A stretch of 64,000 bases of DNA from Paramoeba atlantica (Eukaryota > Discosea): NCBI GenBank assembly GCA_977017575.1, contig CDRNVI010000040.1, forward strand, positions 1-64,000, given 5' to 3'. Within the stretch, counting starts at the first letter, position 1; each line of letters starts with the position of its first letter. Below the pieces are notes generated by a model. It did no database searches. It saw only the letters and a list, made by a program, of their open reading frames with translations, and was not told the DNA's origin. Shown piece by piece: positions 33,401 to 44,758 of the stretch. The position numbers were made by a program, and so were the translations under genes.

Positions 33401-34022
33401 ATATTCTTCTGATACCATCTTCCAGCACATTCCTGGATGTACACAATGCTGTGGGATAAATGCAACGAAGAAGCACACACGATTAGTCCGTTTCCTAGGT
33501 GAATTGTGTGCCAAAGCAGGGGTGCCCCATGTTATAGAACCTCGAGTACATTCATCATTCTTCTGCACCAAATGTAAGGCCACCATATCCGAAGAGCTCT
33601 CTGAACATCACCCATGCAGAGCAAGACGTATGCGATCAGGCCCTGATCTCGGTATCATGTGGTCCCATCTCGGAGAAATTCTCTACGATGTCACCGTAGT
33701 TCACAGTTGTGCCCCGAGCTATGCCAAAACCTCCGTCGAGCAGTTAATCCAAAATGCCCTTGAGCGCAAGCACAAAAAATACGTTGTACAAGGAGGCATA
33801 CCGAAAGAAAGTTTCAGCTGCTTGGCAATGACCGAATTAGGACAGTTGCACAACAACACGAAAACTCTCATTGTCTCGCTCGCACAACGGTCACAACAAA
33901 ACGTGAAGGATGTCAAAGAAGCGTTCCAACTTGAAATAGAGAAGATGAACGCGTACACAATTGCCACGCAACTCCGACAATACTTTCCACCAATTCAGTG
34001 GCTCGGAGGACTTGAACACTAA
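30460..34022 (+). pseudogene. LINE G: RLE-1 polyprotein, near-complete
   Basis: A full-length RLE-1 ORF of about 1190 codons starting at the first ATG after the SL. Near residue 45 is GSWDQFEANK, then YTTPIP, a motif shared with RLE-2 proteins. Basic and acidic linkers, the pre-RT domain (KGTTCELHWKF) and RT follow (GASPGPTGLS, RPIAIGETLLK, VDYKNAYNTP-like IDYKNAYNTP, GVRQRSALSS, AYMDDITLSS). The thumb and RLE have CPGC, IPGCTQCCGINATKKH, EPRVHS, the C2HC finger CTKC...HHPC, RSGPDLGIMW and LYDVTVVH. The only break is a deletion of about 8-10 bp near 31955 (after LCHM), which brings in TAG. Sister copies have VRQG where this copy has VRQR. Confidence 0.88.
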
Positions 34023-34445
34023 TCAGAATTTCCTTTCACTTACAACCTCTATTTGATTTGATAAAATTCCCCGTCATCTCCGTTGATATCATCTCATGAT
34101 CTAAGTTGATATTAACTTATTTCAGATAAAGAGCTCATGGAGAGTATTGCTGCTGTTAATGTCTGTACTTTTCTCAATATGCTTTACAATAGGAGGAACC
34201 AAGGAGTGAATTTTGTTTGTTTGGAGTGAATTTTGCTTGTTTTAATAGCTTACTCATTATTCATTCTTCGCTTGGCATGTAACTCAGCCGTTATGGAAAA
34301 AGATATTTTATGTATAAAATGGTTTTCTATAGACGCAAATTAAGAAAATTTCATGTTGGAGTTTCTTGAACACACAACATTCTATAAATTGAATTCATAG
34401 TACAGATACTCCAAATTGTAACGGGGCAAAAAAAATTTGACTGTG
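34023..34445 (+). other. LINE G 3'UTR
   Basis: AT-rich 3' non-coding region ending GGGGCAAAAAAAATTTGACTGTG before the target duplication; only a short internal A run, no terminal poly(A). Contains the near-repeat ggagtgaattttg twice near 34205-34235. Confidence 0.6.
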
Positions 34446-35317
34446 AAGTGATTGAGCTTCTGCGCAAGGACTACGAGGTCACCGTCGAGGCTGTATGGTC
34501 CCTTCCCCGTGACGGCCTACGGCAGACGGTTATAGGGTTGGTGCATATGACGCATCCTAAGGACCCTAACTCAACTGAGTTGTTCGCCGAGTGGGATGGG
34601 GACAAGAACACTGCCTATCGTTTTCCCCATCCCGAGATCAACTACCACTCTTTGGAACTGGCCCATGTTCGGGCGCAGATGCCGGGTGGGAAACCAGTTG
34701 AAGATCTGATCCCCACGTTTGAACGCGTCCGTATTACGGACCCGAAAGGCTTCTCCCCCTACGATCCGGTTACTTGGCAACCGTGGATCGACACGGATGA
34801 TTTGTTCAAGCCACGTGAACTCACCCGTGAGCTGCGCGAAGCTCCGCAGCTTGGGGTACGCTTCAACCCTCCGCCGCAGCGTGAGCGCCTGTTCAAGATG
34901 TTAACTGAATGGGTGTACGCTGCGTGCAATACGGAGGGATGGCTAGAGAAGCACAACCTCGCCGTAGCCCTTCTCATCATCGAAGAGCTTCGCAACCATT
35001 ATTGGGCTGCGGCGGGCGTTGCTGTCGAGCGTGTGCAACAGCGGTTGCACCGTGACGACGACCCTCAGGACCGCTACGGTCAGCTTGTGGTTGACGAGCA
35101 ACTGAGGGGCCGGACTGCGCAGCGTGCTCCTCGTCGACGCAGCCAAGGACCTTTCTGTTTTGGCTGTCATCAGCCAGGCCACCTCCGATCGAACTGCCCC
35201 CAAGCGTCCCAACAGCAGGGGGGGCAGTTCCGTACCACACGCACCCCGCAACAGGATTTTCGCGGCGGGGTGGTGGGCGGCGCCAACCGTTACGGCGCAA
35301 CACGGGCTTTCCACTAG
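34446..35317 (+). pseudogene. gag: DIRS2 gag, C-terminal part
   Basis: The gag region on the right side of LINE G. It carries YDPVTWQPW, REAPQLGVRFN and the CCHC knuckle CFGCHQPGHLRSNC, then a Gln/Arg-rich tail. It aligns with the DIRS1 gag. Confidence 0.75.
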
Positions 35318-35320
35318 GAA

Positions 35321-36505
35321 ATGCCCCCCACCCCAATTACTGCTCGTGCCCGTCGTCCCAGGCGACGACGGGTGGATATTCTTACCCCCGTTTCCTCCCC
35401 GTCTCTCCGCCAGCGCGAAAGACGGCCACGCGTGCGTGGCACTACTCCTCCTCCCCGCCCTCTCTCCCCGTTACGTCTAAGGCGCAGAAGCGTCTCCCTC
35501 CCAATCCGTCCTCTACCCCGGCTTCCCGTTCCCGTTTACACCGCCGCCAAGACCGCCGCCGCCAAAACCGCTGCCGTCGTAACCGCCGACGCCGCGCAGC
35601 CTCCAGGAGGACGCCGCCAGGAGCTGCTGAGGGCGATTCTTCGAATGCCCCCCGAGGACCCGCGCGCCACTCAATTGGGCGAGGCGCTCAGACCCATGTG
35701 GGCAACGGCCACGTGGGCCACAAGGGAGCGACTGTGGTTCCGCCTGCGCGAGTATTGCCAGGCGAAGGGAATCACCGCGAATCCTGCAAACGCGGTGCTC
35801 TTCCTGGAGACTCTGCCTCTCGCTACCTCGACGCGCATGGGGTACGCAGGGGCATTGAGGACTCTGTTCGAGCTCATGGGAATCGAAGGTACCCCATTGA
35901 GTCTCTACGTAAAGGCCCTGCAAGCTCAGGGGGGGCTAGAACCCACGCGGCAGATGCTACCAATCACGCCACTTCTTCTAAAGAAGCTGAGACGTCATCT
36001 CGACGTAAAGGAGAGCATATGTTGCCTCCTGTGTTGGAAAGCCGCTGCGAGATGGACCGAGACCGCCGACCTGAGGCGGGAGCAGTTCGTGAGTGTGGCC
36101 AGTCACGAGGTAATCATTTATTGGGGCAGGGGGACCAAGACAACCCGTCTGAATCCTTACCGGCCGTACCTCTACGCGATAGTGACTGGACCGGGGACAC
36201 CCGAACTGGCTCAGTTTGTGGGAAGTTTGAGACCAGGCCAGCGCCTGTGTTACACGACGGTCCGGGAGATGGACCACAGGATGAATCAACTTCTCGGTCC
36301 GGGGTATGGAACACATTCCATAAAAAGAGGTGCAATTACTTACCTATTCCACGAGATCTCCCTCGGGAATCTCAGGATGGAGGACGTCCAGAACCTCACG
36401 AAACACCTCAACGTCGAATCACTGTTGCGCTACAACGCAAGCAGTATTACAACGGCAAGGGCTCTAGGGACGCAGAGAGTCTCAGCACGTCTCCCAGTGC
36501 TGTAA
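35321..36505 (+). CDS. DIRS2 tyrosine recombinase
   Basis: 394 codons, starting three bases after the gag stop, at an ATG. The N-terminus is Arg/Pro-rich. The core has AARWTETADLRR, YGTHSIKRGAITYLF, LTKHLNVESLLRYN, the Arg, HxxKR and Tyr boxes of tyrosine recombinases. Nearly identical to the copy at 15645-16829. Expected role: integration of circular element DNA. Confidence 0.8.
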   Translation: MPPTPITARARRPRRRRVDILTPVSSPSLRQRERRPRVRGTTPPPRPLSPLRLRRRSVSLPIRPLPRLPVPVYTAAKTAAAKTAAVVTADAAQPPGGRRQELLRAILRMPPEDPRATQLGEALRPMWATATWATRERLWFRLREYCQAKGITANPANAVLFLETLPLATSTRMGYAGALRTLFELMGIEGTPLSLYVKALQAQGGLEPTRQMLPITPLLLKKLRRHLDVKESICCLLCWKAAARWTETADLRREQFVSVASHEVIIYWGRGTKTTRLNPYRPYLYAIVTGPGTPELAQFVGSLRPGQRLCYTTVREMDHRMNQLLGPGYGTHSIKRGAITYLFHEISLGNLRMEDVQNLTKHLNVESLLRYNASSITTARALGTQRVSARLPVL

Positions 36506-38211
36506 CCTCGGAGCACGTGGCAAAGTGCTTCGAGGAAGTGCCTTACCTTCGCAGGCACTCCGTTGTTTGTGCACGCCGCTCTTCACGGCTAGCCAAGGCA
36601 CACGACGCTCACCTACCTTTGCACGTTAAGAAGTCGATACCTGTTATCCATTTGGATCAGGTTAAGGAGTGGATGAGTCTGTCAGCTGCCACTCGTTTTC
36701 GCAAGGTAGTGGATGAATTATTATGGGTACCTAAAGCCCCGTACCCCGAACCTAGTGTGAAAGGTTCATTGCCTGAGGCGGACGTCCGATTGTTGGAGGA
36801 CGCAGGCATAATCTCCAAGGTCCCGGCGCAGGAGTTGAGAAAGCGCCCATCGATGCAGTTCATGATTCCCTTCACGGTTGTGGAGACCGATGATGAGGGC
36901 AATCAGCGCAGAAGATTTATTTCATGGACAAGGGACGATAACGATAGATTAAAATCATATGAACCAAAGGTCCCATTATATCATCCCTCCAAGTATCTTC
37001 ATAAGGCGCACGAGCCGATGGCTGTGAAGCGGGACTTCACGTGTGGATTTTACCAGATTGGTATCCCAAAGAGGGCGCGGCCCAAATTCCGCCTTAGAAC
37101 GAACAGTGGAGACGTGTTTGAGATGAACGTCCTCCCGATGGGCCATAGGTGTGCACCGGAGGTTATGCACACGGTTACCGCCGCGATTGCTGGCGAGGCG
37201 TCTATTTGTTCTCAGCGCTACTCGTTTCACCGAGGCGCTATCGACGTTTATGTTGACGGAGTTCGGTTTGCAGGAACCCACTCCGAGGCCACCACGTACG
37301 CTCAGTTCATTGACGAGCGTTGCGACAAGGCGAACGGTCTTTTTAAAGATCGGGGTCAGCCCCCTGTAGCACAGTACGTGTTCAATGGGGTGGCGTTCGA
37401 CCATAACGCGCATACGGTCTGCCTGGGACCGCGAGTGATCAGGAAACTGCGAGCCGACTCTTTCTTCAACATTTCCTTTGTTGACCTAGAGGCGGTGGTG
37501 GGGCGCCTCATTTATGGCTCCGCAGTTCTCCGACTCAATATGCCGCGATTTTATTTCGCTTTGAAGGTGGCGCAACGGCGTATCAACTTGTTGAACCGTT
37601 GCCCGAAGTTATGTGACCGTCCGGTCGCACTCCCTGTCGTCACTCGCTCCATGCTAGCAGAATGGAGAAACGAGTTGCTGGAGAATGTTCCACGGTCTCC
37701 ACCTCCCCATCCCGATGTTGTTCCACACAAGCATCGTCTCTACACCGATGCCTCGGTGAAAGGATGGGGAGCGATTATGTATTTAGACAGCGGAGAGGTT
37801 TTGATTACGGGAGAGGCGTGGCCTGAGTCATCCTCGTATGAGGTGAATCGTGCGGAAGCTGCAGCAGTCCGCTTAGCCCTCGAGAAGTTTTCCGCGCATT
37901 GCCCCCGTGGAACCTGCTTGGATGTTTTTGTTGACAACACCTCCTGTCAGGCTGCACTGAACAGGAGGATCTCCAAGTCAGAGGGGGTTTCAATGGAATT
38001 GCGCGAAGTCCTGCGACTGACAGAGGACAAAGGTATTTGTGTCAAGGCAGCGTACATATCCACGGATGAGAACCCGGCGGATGCTGTCAGTCGCGGGAAG
38101 GAGATTGAGAGAGAGAAGGTTGAGAAATATAAAGGCAACATCGACAAATACAGCGATAATCAGCATCATCATATTGGTAAGCTAGACAGTCATATTGAAG
38201 GAAAACCCTAG
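36506..38211 (+). CDS. pol: DIRS2 reverse transcriptase / RNase H
   Basis: Follows the recombinase directly; the same frame is also open upstream inside the recombinase, which is most likely chance. The RT has PLHVKKSIPVIHLD, MQFMIPFTVVE, RRFISWTRDDNDR, KRDFTCGFYQIGIP and LPMGHRCAPEVMH. The RNase H has LYTDASVKGWGA, EVNRAEAAAVRLA, FVDNTSC and NPADAVSRG. It ends in a charged tail. How translation starts is not clear. Nearly identical to 21906-24070. Confidence 0.8.
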
Positions 38212-38240
38212 GGGACAGGATCACCAAATACAAAAAAAAA

Positions 38241-38856
38241 AAAAAAAAAAAGTCACACATTACTCGTCACACATGACGACCGGCTGGATTCATTCCGAAC
38301 TGGTCGTTTGCGCCCATGAACATCTGGTCGGGATGCTGGTCGGGTCGACAGAGTCTATGCTCACGCCTAGTCCGTCAGGGCTAGGTACCCCAAGTGAGGT
38401 AGTACACGGGTAGTGAATCTCCTCCCCGTCGACCAGCATCCTGTTTCGCGACCGTGTCGCTGTCGACACAGGCCCGCGCCTGCGCCCTCCCATATAGCAA
38501 GGGAAGGGTTCACAAGTCAGGCCGTGGAGAGGTCGAAAGACCCGGTCCGGGACGCGCGAATGGATTGGGTCTGTATTGCTTGTTTTAGTTTTTACTGTTT
38601 CTTGTTTGTATTATATACTTAGGGGAGATTAAATTGCTAGTTTTGGGCTGAGAGAAAAAACAATAGGTACATCTGTGGAAACAAAAAGATTTGCTAAAAA
38701 AATTTTCAAATTGCTAATTTGATTGTTTGTTTTCAACTCGTATCCCCCCCCCCCCCAATGGACCTACTTGGTTCGTCTACTGGGTCAAAATATAGAGGCA
38801 ATGCCGCGTTTTATACTTCTCCCCCCTTATTAAAAAAAAAAAAAAAAAAAAAAAAA
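38241..38856 (+). mobile_element. RLE-2 LINE copy X, 3' end only
   Basis: A 5'-truncated RLE-2 insertion consisting only of 3'UTR. It begins after the DIRS2 A run, contains the structured segment also found after the stop of element Z, then the tail shared with copy Y (GGACCTACTTGGTTCGTC, a C run, TTATTAA) and about 24 A. Copy Y starts immediately after that A run. Confidence 0.75.
38331..38545 (+). ncRNA. Structured RLE-2 3'UTR RNA, copy X
   Basis: A long-range stem pairs GATGCTGGTCG (38332-38342) with CGACCAGCATC (38430-38440). Local hairpins are CCTAG/CTAGG (38366-38385), GTGTCG-ctgt-CGACAC (38454-38469), CCCTCCC/GGG-A-AGGG (38485-38508) and GGTC-GAAA-GACC with a GNRA loop (38531-38542). 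The copy at 55841-56060 keeps all of them with paired changes. By analogy with R2 it may be the RT recognition structure; that role is inference. Confidence 0.65.
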
Positions 38857-40509
38857 CTTCCACCTGATCCCTCATCTGAATTATTGGAGCGCGCTGACAA
38901 GATTGCCTGCGACATTAAGAACTCTACAGAAGGCGAAACGCCAGACACAGGACACCAGAATGCTACCACCGAAGAAGAACTGTTCTCCAGTGTCCGCCCG
39001 ACGGAAAGCCTCGAGTTCCAATTCGAAGGAGCCAATTCCTCTTCACTCAGCCAATTAAAGTCCTCTAGCAAGGCTGTGAAGGAGAAGTACGAGCGCCATA
39101 ACCGCAGGGTAGGCTGTGCCGAATATGACTATGCTGATAACAGGCTAGTTTTTCCTGATCTCACGCCTCCTGATCTTCGCTTCTCAGTAAAGGGTAGCAG
39201 TAAAGGCCGTAAAAAGAAGAAACGCCCGAAGGGCATCAATCTTTCTCAGCTGGATGCAGTGTCCGGGGCCGACAGCGAGGAACGCGACAATATAGAGTCC
39301 AGCGCGAATTCACCCGGGCCACGCACTCATGCCACCGGAGTCATGGACAGCCCGTCTATCAAATTGTCCCAAAAGGAACAGAACACTAACACCCCCACGG
39401 GTAAGCGTAAACGTCACGTGCAGGTGTCGAAACCAGGGCCACGCGATTCCTCAGATACCGAAAGGCTCAATCAACCCCCCAATACCACTCCAGAAAAGCC
39501 ACCTACAGTCAATGGAAACACGCGGAAATGTCCTTCTCAGGGATGTGCATGGCAAACTGTGCCTCACGGGGGCCAATGGCAATCCTTTTATAACCACGTA
39601 TCCCACAGACACGGGGACGAGGTGCCTGATACCTGGTGGAACGAGGAGGGACGTTTCCGATGCAGGGATTGCAACAGGCACTACAACCTAAGCAAACAGG
39701 TCACCCATGCCGAAAACTGCGCTTTCCGCTGCTCTTCTCCCCCACCTATCTCCGAACCTACACAGACAGGGGGCGACCCGAGGGACAACCCTGCATTTTT
39801 TGCCGCACAAGCCGTCGCCGAACCCCTTCCCTCCCTGGCGTCAATCTGTTCGACACCTCTCAACACATGCAAAGACATTCCCAACAGCTGTCGCCAGGGG
39901 TGGGCGAAAGTCTTCTGTGAGTGTCTCTCTTCCGCTGTACGAGACAATACAGTTGAGGCCTGGACTCTTCTCGCCATGCTACCGAAATGCGTACTACCGG
40001 CACCTCATCGTGGGGGGAGCAGGGCAAAACTATCGTACGCCTCGCACGTTCGGAAGTGTCTCGCCCGGTGGTCACGGAAAGAATTTCTCCCCCTTTGGAA
40101 CGAAACAATTGCGAGCCTACAACACAAAAAACGCGTCGCACAAGCACAGAGTCCGGAGGACGAGATAACCAAATCTGCTATGCGAGCTGAAAGACTCGTT
40201 CGCGACTCGGAACTATCTCGAGCTATGGCTGCCCTAACCTCTGAACCAGTAGCCCCGTATGACGATGATACTTACACTAAACTCCAAGCTAAGCATCCAT
40301 CCCGACTCGCTACGTCGGTGAAACCCCTCAGTTCTTCGACGGAAATGGGACCAAAACCACTTCGAGCCACAGAGGAAGACGTAACGCAGGCTCTTGCAAC
40401 TTTTCACCGGGGGTCATCGGGTGGCGCTTTTGGGCTACGCCCTGAACACGTACAAGTGGCACTAGAGTACCACCATGACGGCCGTACGGATCCATTGGGT
40501 ACACTGACC
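38857..40509 (+). CDS. RLE-2 LINE copy Y, ORF segment 1 (N-terminal)
   Basis: The N-terminal half of an RLE-2 protein, 5'-truncated by about 55 codons compared with element W (it starts at the equivalent of LPPDPSSELE). It shows VTPDTG-like GETPDTG, a Ser-rich acidic linker, a KKKKRPKG basic patch, and a zinc-finger pair: CPSQGC...HVSHRH (C2H2) and CRDC...HAENC (C2HC). Then come LLAMLPKCVLPAPHRGG and GGAFGLRPEHVQ leading into the RT. At GTLT (40509) it is cut by the minisatellite/LINE B unit. The GGGTACACTGACC duplication and the same codon phase resume at 49496. Upstream of 38857 the same frame runs through copy X's A run by chance. Confidence 0.85.
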
Positions 40510-43500
40510 CATTTAAGACCACTTTTTGTATTAAGACCACTTTTTGTATTAAGACCACTTTTTGTATTAAGACCACTTTTTGTATTAAGACCACTTTTTG
40601 TATTAAGACCACTTTTTGTATTAAGACCACTTTTTGTATTAAGACCACTTTTTGTATTAAGACCACTTTTTGTATTAAGACCACTTTTTGTATTAAGACC
40701 ACTTTTTGTATTAAGACCACTTTTTGTATTAAGACCACTTTTTGTATTAAGACCACTTTTTGTATTAAGACCACTTTTTGTATTAAGACCACTTTTTGTA
40801 TTAAGACCACTTTTTGTATTAAGACCACTTTTTGTATTAAGACCACTTTTTGTATTAAGACCACTTTTTGTATTAAGACCACTTTTTGTATTAAGACCAC
40901 TTTTTGTATTAAGACCACTTTTTGTATTAAGACCACTTTTTGTATTAAGACCACTTTTTGTATTAAGACCACTTTTTGTATTAAGACCACTTTTTGTATT
41001 AAGACCACTTTTTGTATTAAGACCACTTTTTGTATTAAGACCACTTTTGTATTAAGACCACTTTTTGTATTAAGACCACTTTTTGTATTAAGACCACTTT
41101 TTGTATTAAGACCACTTTTTGTATTAAGACCACTTTTTGTATTAAGACCACTTTTTGTATTAAGACCACTTTTTGTATTAAGACCACTTTTTGTATTAAG
41201 ACCACTTTTTGTATTAAGACCACTTTTTGTATTAAGACCACTTTTTGTATTAAGACCACTTTTTGTATTAAGACCACTTTTTGTATTAAGACCACTTTTT
41301 GTATTAAGACCACTTTTTGTATTAAGACCACTTTTTGTATTAAGACCACTTTTTGTATTAAGACCACTTTTTGTATTAAGACCACTTTTTGTATTAAGAC
41401 CACTTTTTGTATTAAGACCACTTTTTGTATTAAGACCACTTTTTGTATTAAGACCACTTTTTGTATTAAGACCACTTTTTGTATTAAGACCACTTTTTGT
41501 ATTAAGACCACTTTTTGTATTAAGACCACTTTTTGTATTAAGACCACTTTTTGTATTAAGACCACTTTTTGTATTAAGACCACTTTTTGTATTAAGACCA
41601 CTTTTTGTATTAAGACCACTTTTTGTATTAAGACCACTTTTTGTATTAAGACCACTTTTTGTATTAAGACCACTTTTTGTATTAAGACCACTTTTTGTAT
41701 TAAGACCACTTTTTGTATTAAGACCACTTTTTGTATTAAGACCACTTTTTGTATTAAGACCACTTTTTGTATTAAGACCACTTTTTGTATTAAGACCACT
41801 TTTTGTATTAAGACCACTTTTTGTATTAAGACCACTTTTTGTATTAAGACCACTTTTTGTATTAAGACCACTTTTTGTATTAAGACCACTTTTTGTATTA
41901 AGACCACTTTTTGTATTAAGACCACTTTTTGTATTAAGACCACTTTTTGTATTAAGACCACTTTTTGTATTAAGACCACTTTTTGTATTAAGACCACTTT
42001 TTGTATTAAGACCACTTTTTGTATTAAGACCACTTTTTGTATTAAGACCACTTTTTGTATTAAGACCACTTTTTGTATTAAGACCACTTTTTGTATTAAG
42101 ACCACTTTTTGTATTAAGACCACTTTTTGTATTAAGACCACTTTTTGTATTAAGACCACTTTTTGTATTAAGACCACTTTTTGTATTAAGACCACTTTTT
42201 GTATTAAGACCACTTTTTGTATTAAGACCACTTTTTGTATTAAGACCACTTTTTGTATTAAGACCACTTTTTGTATTAAGACCACTTTTTGTATTAAGAC
42301 CACTTTTTGTATTAAGACCACTTTTTGTATTAAGACCACTTTTTGTATTAAGACCACTTTTTGTATTAAGACCACTTTTTGTATTAAGACCACTTTTTGT
42401 ATTAAGACCACTTTTTGTATTAAGACCACTTTTTGTATTAAGACCACTTTTTGTATTAAGACCACTTTTTGTATTAAGACCACTTTTTGTATTAAGACCA
42501 CTTTTTGTATTAAGACCACTTTTTGTATTAAGACCACTTTTTGTATTAAGACCACTTTTTGTATTAAGACCACTTTTTGTATTAAGACCACTTTTTGTAT
42601 TAAGACCACTTTTTGTATTAAGACCACTTTTTGTATTAAGACCACTTTTTGTATTAAGACCACTTTTTGTATTAAGACCACTTTTTGTATTAAGACCACT
42701 TTTTGTATTAAGACCACTTTTTGTATTAAGACCACTTTTTGTATTAAGACCACTTTTTGTATTAAGACCACTTTTTGTATTAAGACCACTTTTTGTATTA
42801 AGACCACTTTTTGTATTAAGACCACTTTTTGTATTAAGACCACTTTTTGTATTAAGACCACTTTTTGTATTAAGACCACTTTTTGTATTAAGACCACTTT
42901 TTGTATTAAGACCACTTTTTGTATTAAGACCACTTTTTGTATTAAGACCACTTTTTGTATTAAGACCACTTTTTGTATTAAGACCACTTTTTGTATTAAG
43001 ACCACTTTTTGTATTAAGACCACTTTTTGTATTAAGACCACTTTTTGTATTAAGACCACTTTTTGTATTAAGACCACTTTTTGTATTAAGACCACTTTTT
43101 GTATTAAGACCACTTTTTGTATTAAGACCACTTTTTGTATTAAGACCACTTTTTGTATTAAGACCACTTTTTGTATTAAGACCACTTTTTGTATTAAGAC
43201 CACTTTTTGTATTAAGACCACTTTTTGTATTAAGACCACTTTTTGTATTAAGACCACTTTTTGTATTAAGACCACTTTTTGTATTAAGACCACTTTTTGT
43301 ATTAAGACCACTTTTTGTATTAAGACCACTTTTGTATTAAGACCACTTTTTGTATTAAGACCACTTTTTGTATTAAGACCACTTTTTGTATTAAGACCAC
43401 TTTTTGTATTAAGACCACTTTTTGTATTAAGACCACTTTTTGTATTAAGACCACTTTTTGTATTAAGACCACTTTTTGTATTAAGACCACTTTTTGTATT

Positions 43501-44744
43501 AAGACCACTTTTTGTATTAAGACCACTTTTTGTATTAAGACCACTTTTTGTATTAAGACCACTTTTTGTATTAAGACCACTTTTTGTATTAAGACCACTT
43601 TTTGTATTAAGACCACTTTTTGTATTAAGACCACTTTTTGTATTAAGACCACTTTTTGTATTAAGACCACTTTTTGTATTAAGACCACTTTTTGTATTAA
43701 GACCACTTTTTGTATTAAGACCACTTTTTGTATTAAGACCACTTTTTGTATTAAGACCACTTTTTGTATTAAGACCACTTTTTGTATTAAGACCACTTTT
43801 TGTATTAAGACCACTTTTTGTATTAAGACCACTTTTTGTATTAAGACCACTTTTTGTATTAAGACCACTTTTTGTATTAAGACCACTTTTTGTATTAAGA
43901 CCACTTTTTGTATTAAGACCACTTTTTGTATTAAGACCACTTTTTGTATTAAGACCACTTTTTGTATTAAGACCACTTTTTGTATTAAGACCACTTTTTG
44001 TATTAAGACCACTTTTTGTATTAAGACCACTTTTTGTATTAAGACCACTTTTTGTATTAAGACCACTTTTTGTATTAAGACCACTTTTTGTATTAAGACC
44101 ACTTTTTGTATTAAGACCACTTTTTGTATTAAGACCACTTTTTGTATTAAGACCACTTTTTGTATTAAGACCACTTTTTGTATTAAGACCACTTTTTGTA
44201 TTAAGACCACTTTTTGTATTAAGACCACTTTTTGTATTAAGACCACTTTTTGTATTAAGACCACTTTTTGTATTAAGACCACTTTTTGTATTAAGACCAC
44301 TTTTTGTATTAAGACCACTTTTTGTATTAAGACCACTTTTTGTATTAAGACCACTTTTTGTATTAAGACCACTTTTTGTATTAAGACCACTTTTTGTATT
44401 AAGACCACTTTTTGTATTAAGACCACTTTTTGTATTAAGACCACTTTTTGTATTAAGACCACTTTTTGTATTAAGACCACTTTTTGTATTAAGACCACTT
44501 TTTGTATTAAGACCACTTTTTGTATTAAGACCACTTTTTGTATTAAGACCACTTTTTGTATTAAGACCACTTTTTGTATTAAGACCACTTTTTGTATTAA
44601 GACCACTTTTTGTATTAAGACCACTTTTTGTATTAAGACCACTTTTTGTATTAAGACCACTTTTTGTATTAAGACCACTTTTTGTATTAAGACCACTTTT
44701 TGTATTAAGACCACTTTTTGTATTAAGACCACTTTTTGTATTAA
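40510..44744 (+). repeat. 18-bp minisatellite B (~235 units)
   Basis: A 4.2 kb head-to-tail array of TTAAGACCACTTTTTGTA, virtually free of substitutions. Two 17-bp units (one T fewer, near 41041 and 43326) are spaced exactly 126 units apart. The long frames across it on either strand are repeats of six-residue units produced by an 18 bp period and are not proteins. It ends TTAA, followed by TACGTTGG of the LINE. Confidence 0.97.
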
Positions 44745-44758
44745 TACGTTGGTACAAA

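Larger units (their letters stand above)
29622..38240 (+). mobile_element. DIRS2 copy III, split by LINE G
   Basis: The left end carries GAAATCCACGCCGAGGGGGCTCC (from about 29625), an inverted copy of the DIRS2 right end (GGAGCCCCTCGGCGTGGATTTC). A1 (29698-29875), gag, recombinase and RT/RNase H follow. LINE G (30415-34445) is inserted in gag with an 8 bp duplication AAGTGATT (30409-30416 and 34446-34453). The right end stops at an A run (~38240) and B1-A2-B2 is absent, so this copy is incomplete on the right; otherwise it looks well preserved and young. Confidence 0.82.

Noticed and set aside
35698-36505. Long N-terminal extension of the DIRS2 RT overlapping the recombinase
   Set aside because: It has no match in DIRS1, where the RT starts at an ATG just after the recombinase; the overlap is most likely chance openness in GC-rich sequence.
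40510-44744. Telomeric repeat tract
   Set aside because: Euglenozoan telomeres are expected to be TTAGGG. The array lies inside a LINE ORF, bracketed together with LINE B by a 13 bp target duplication.
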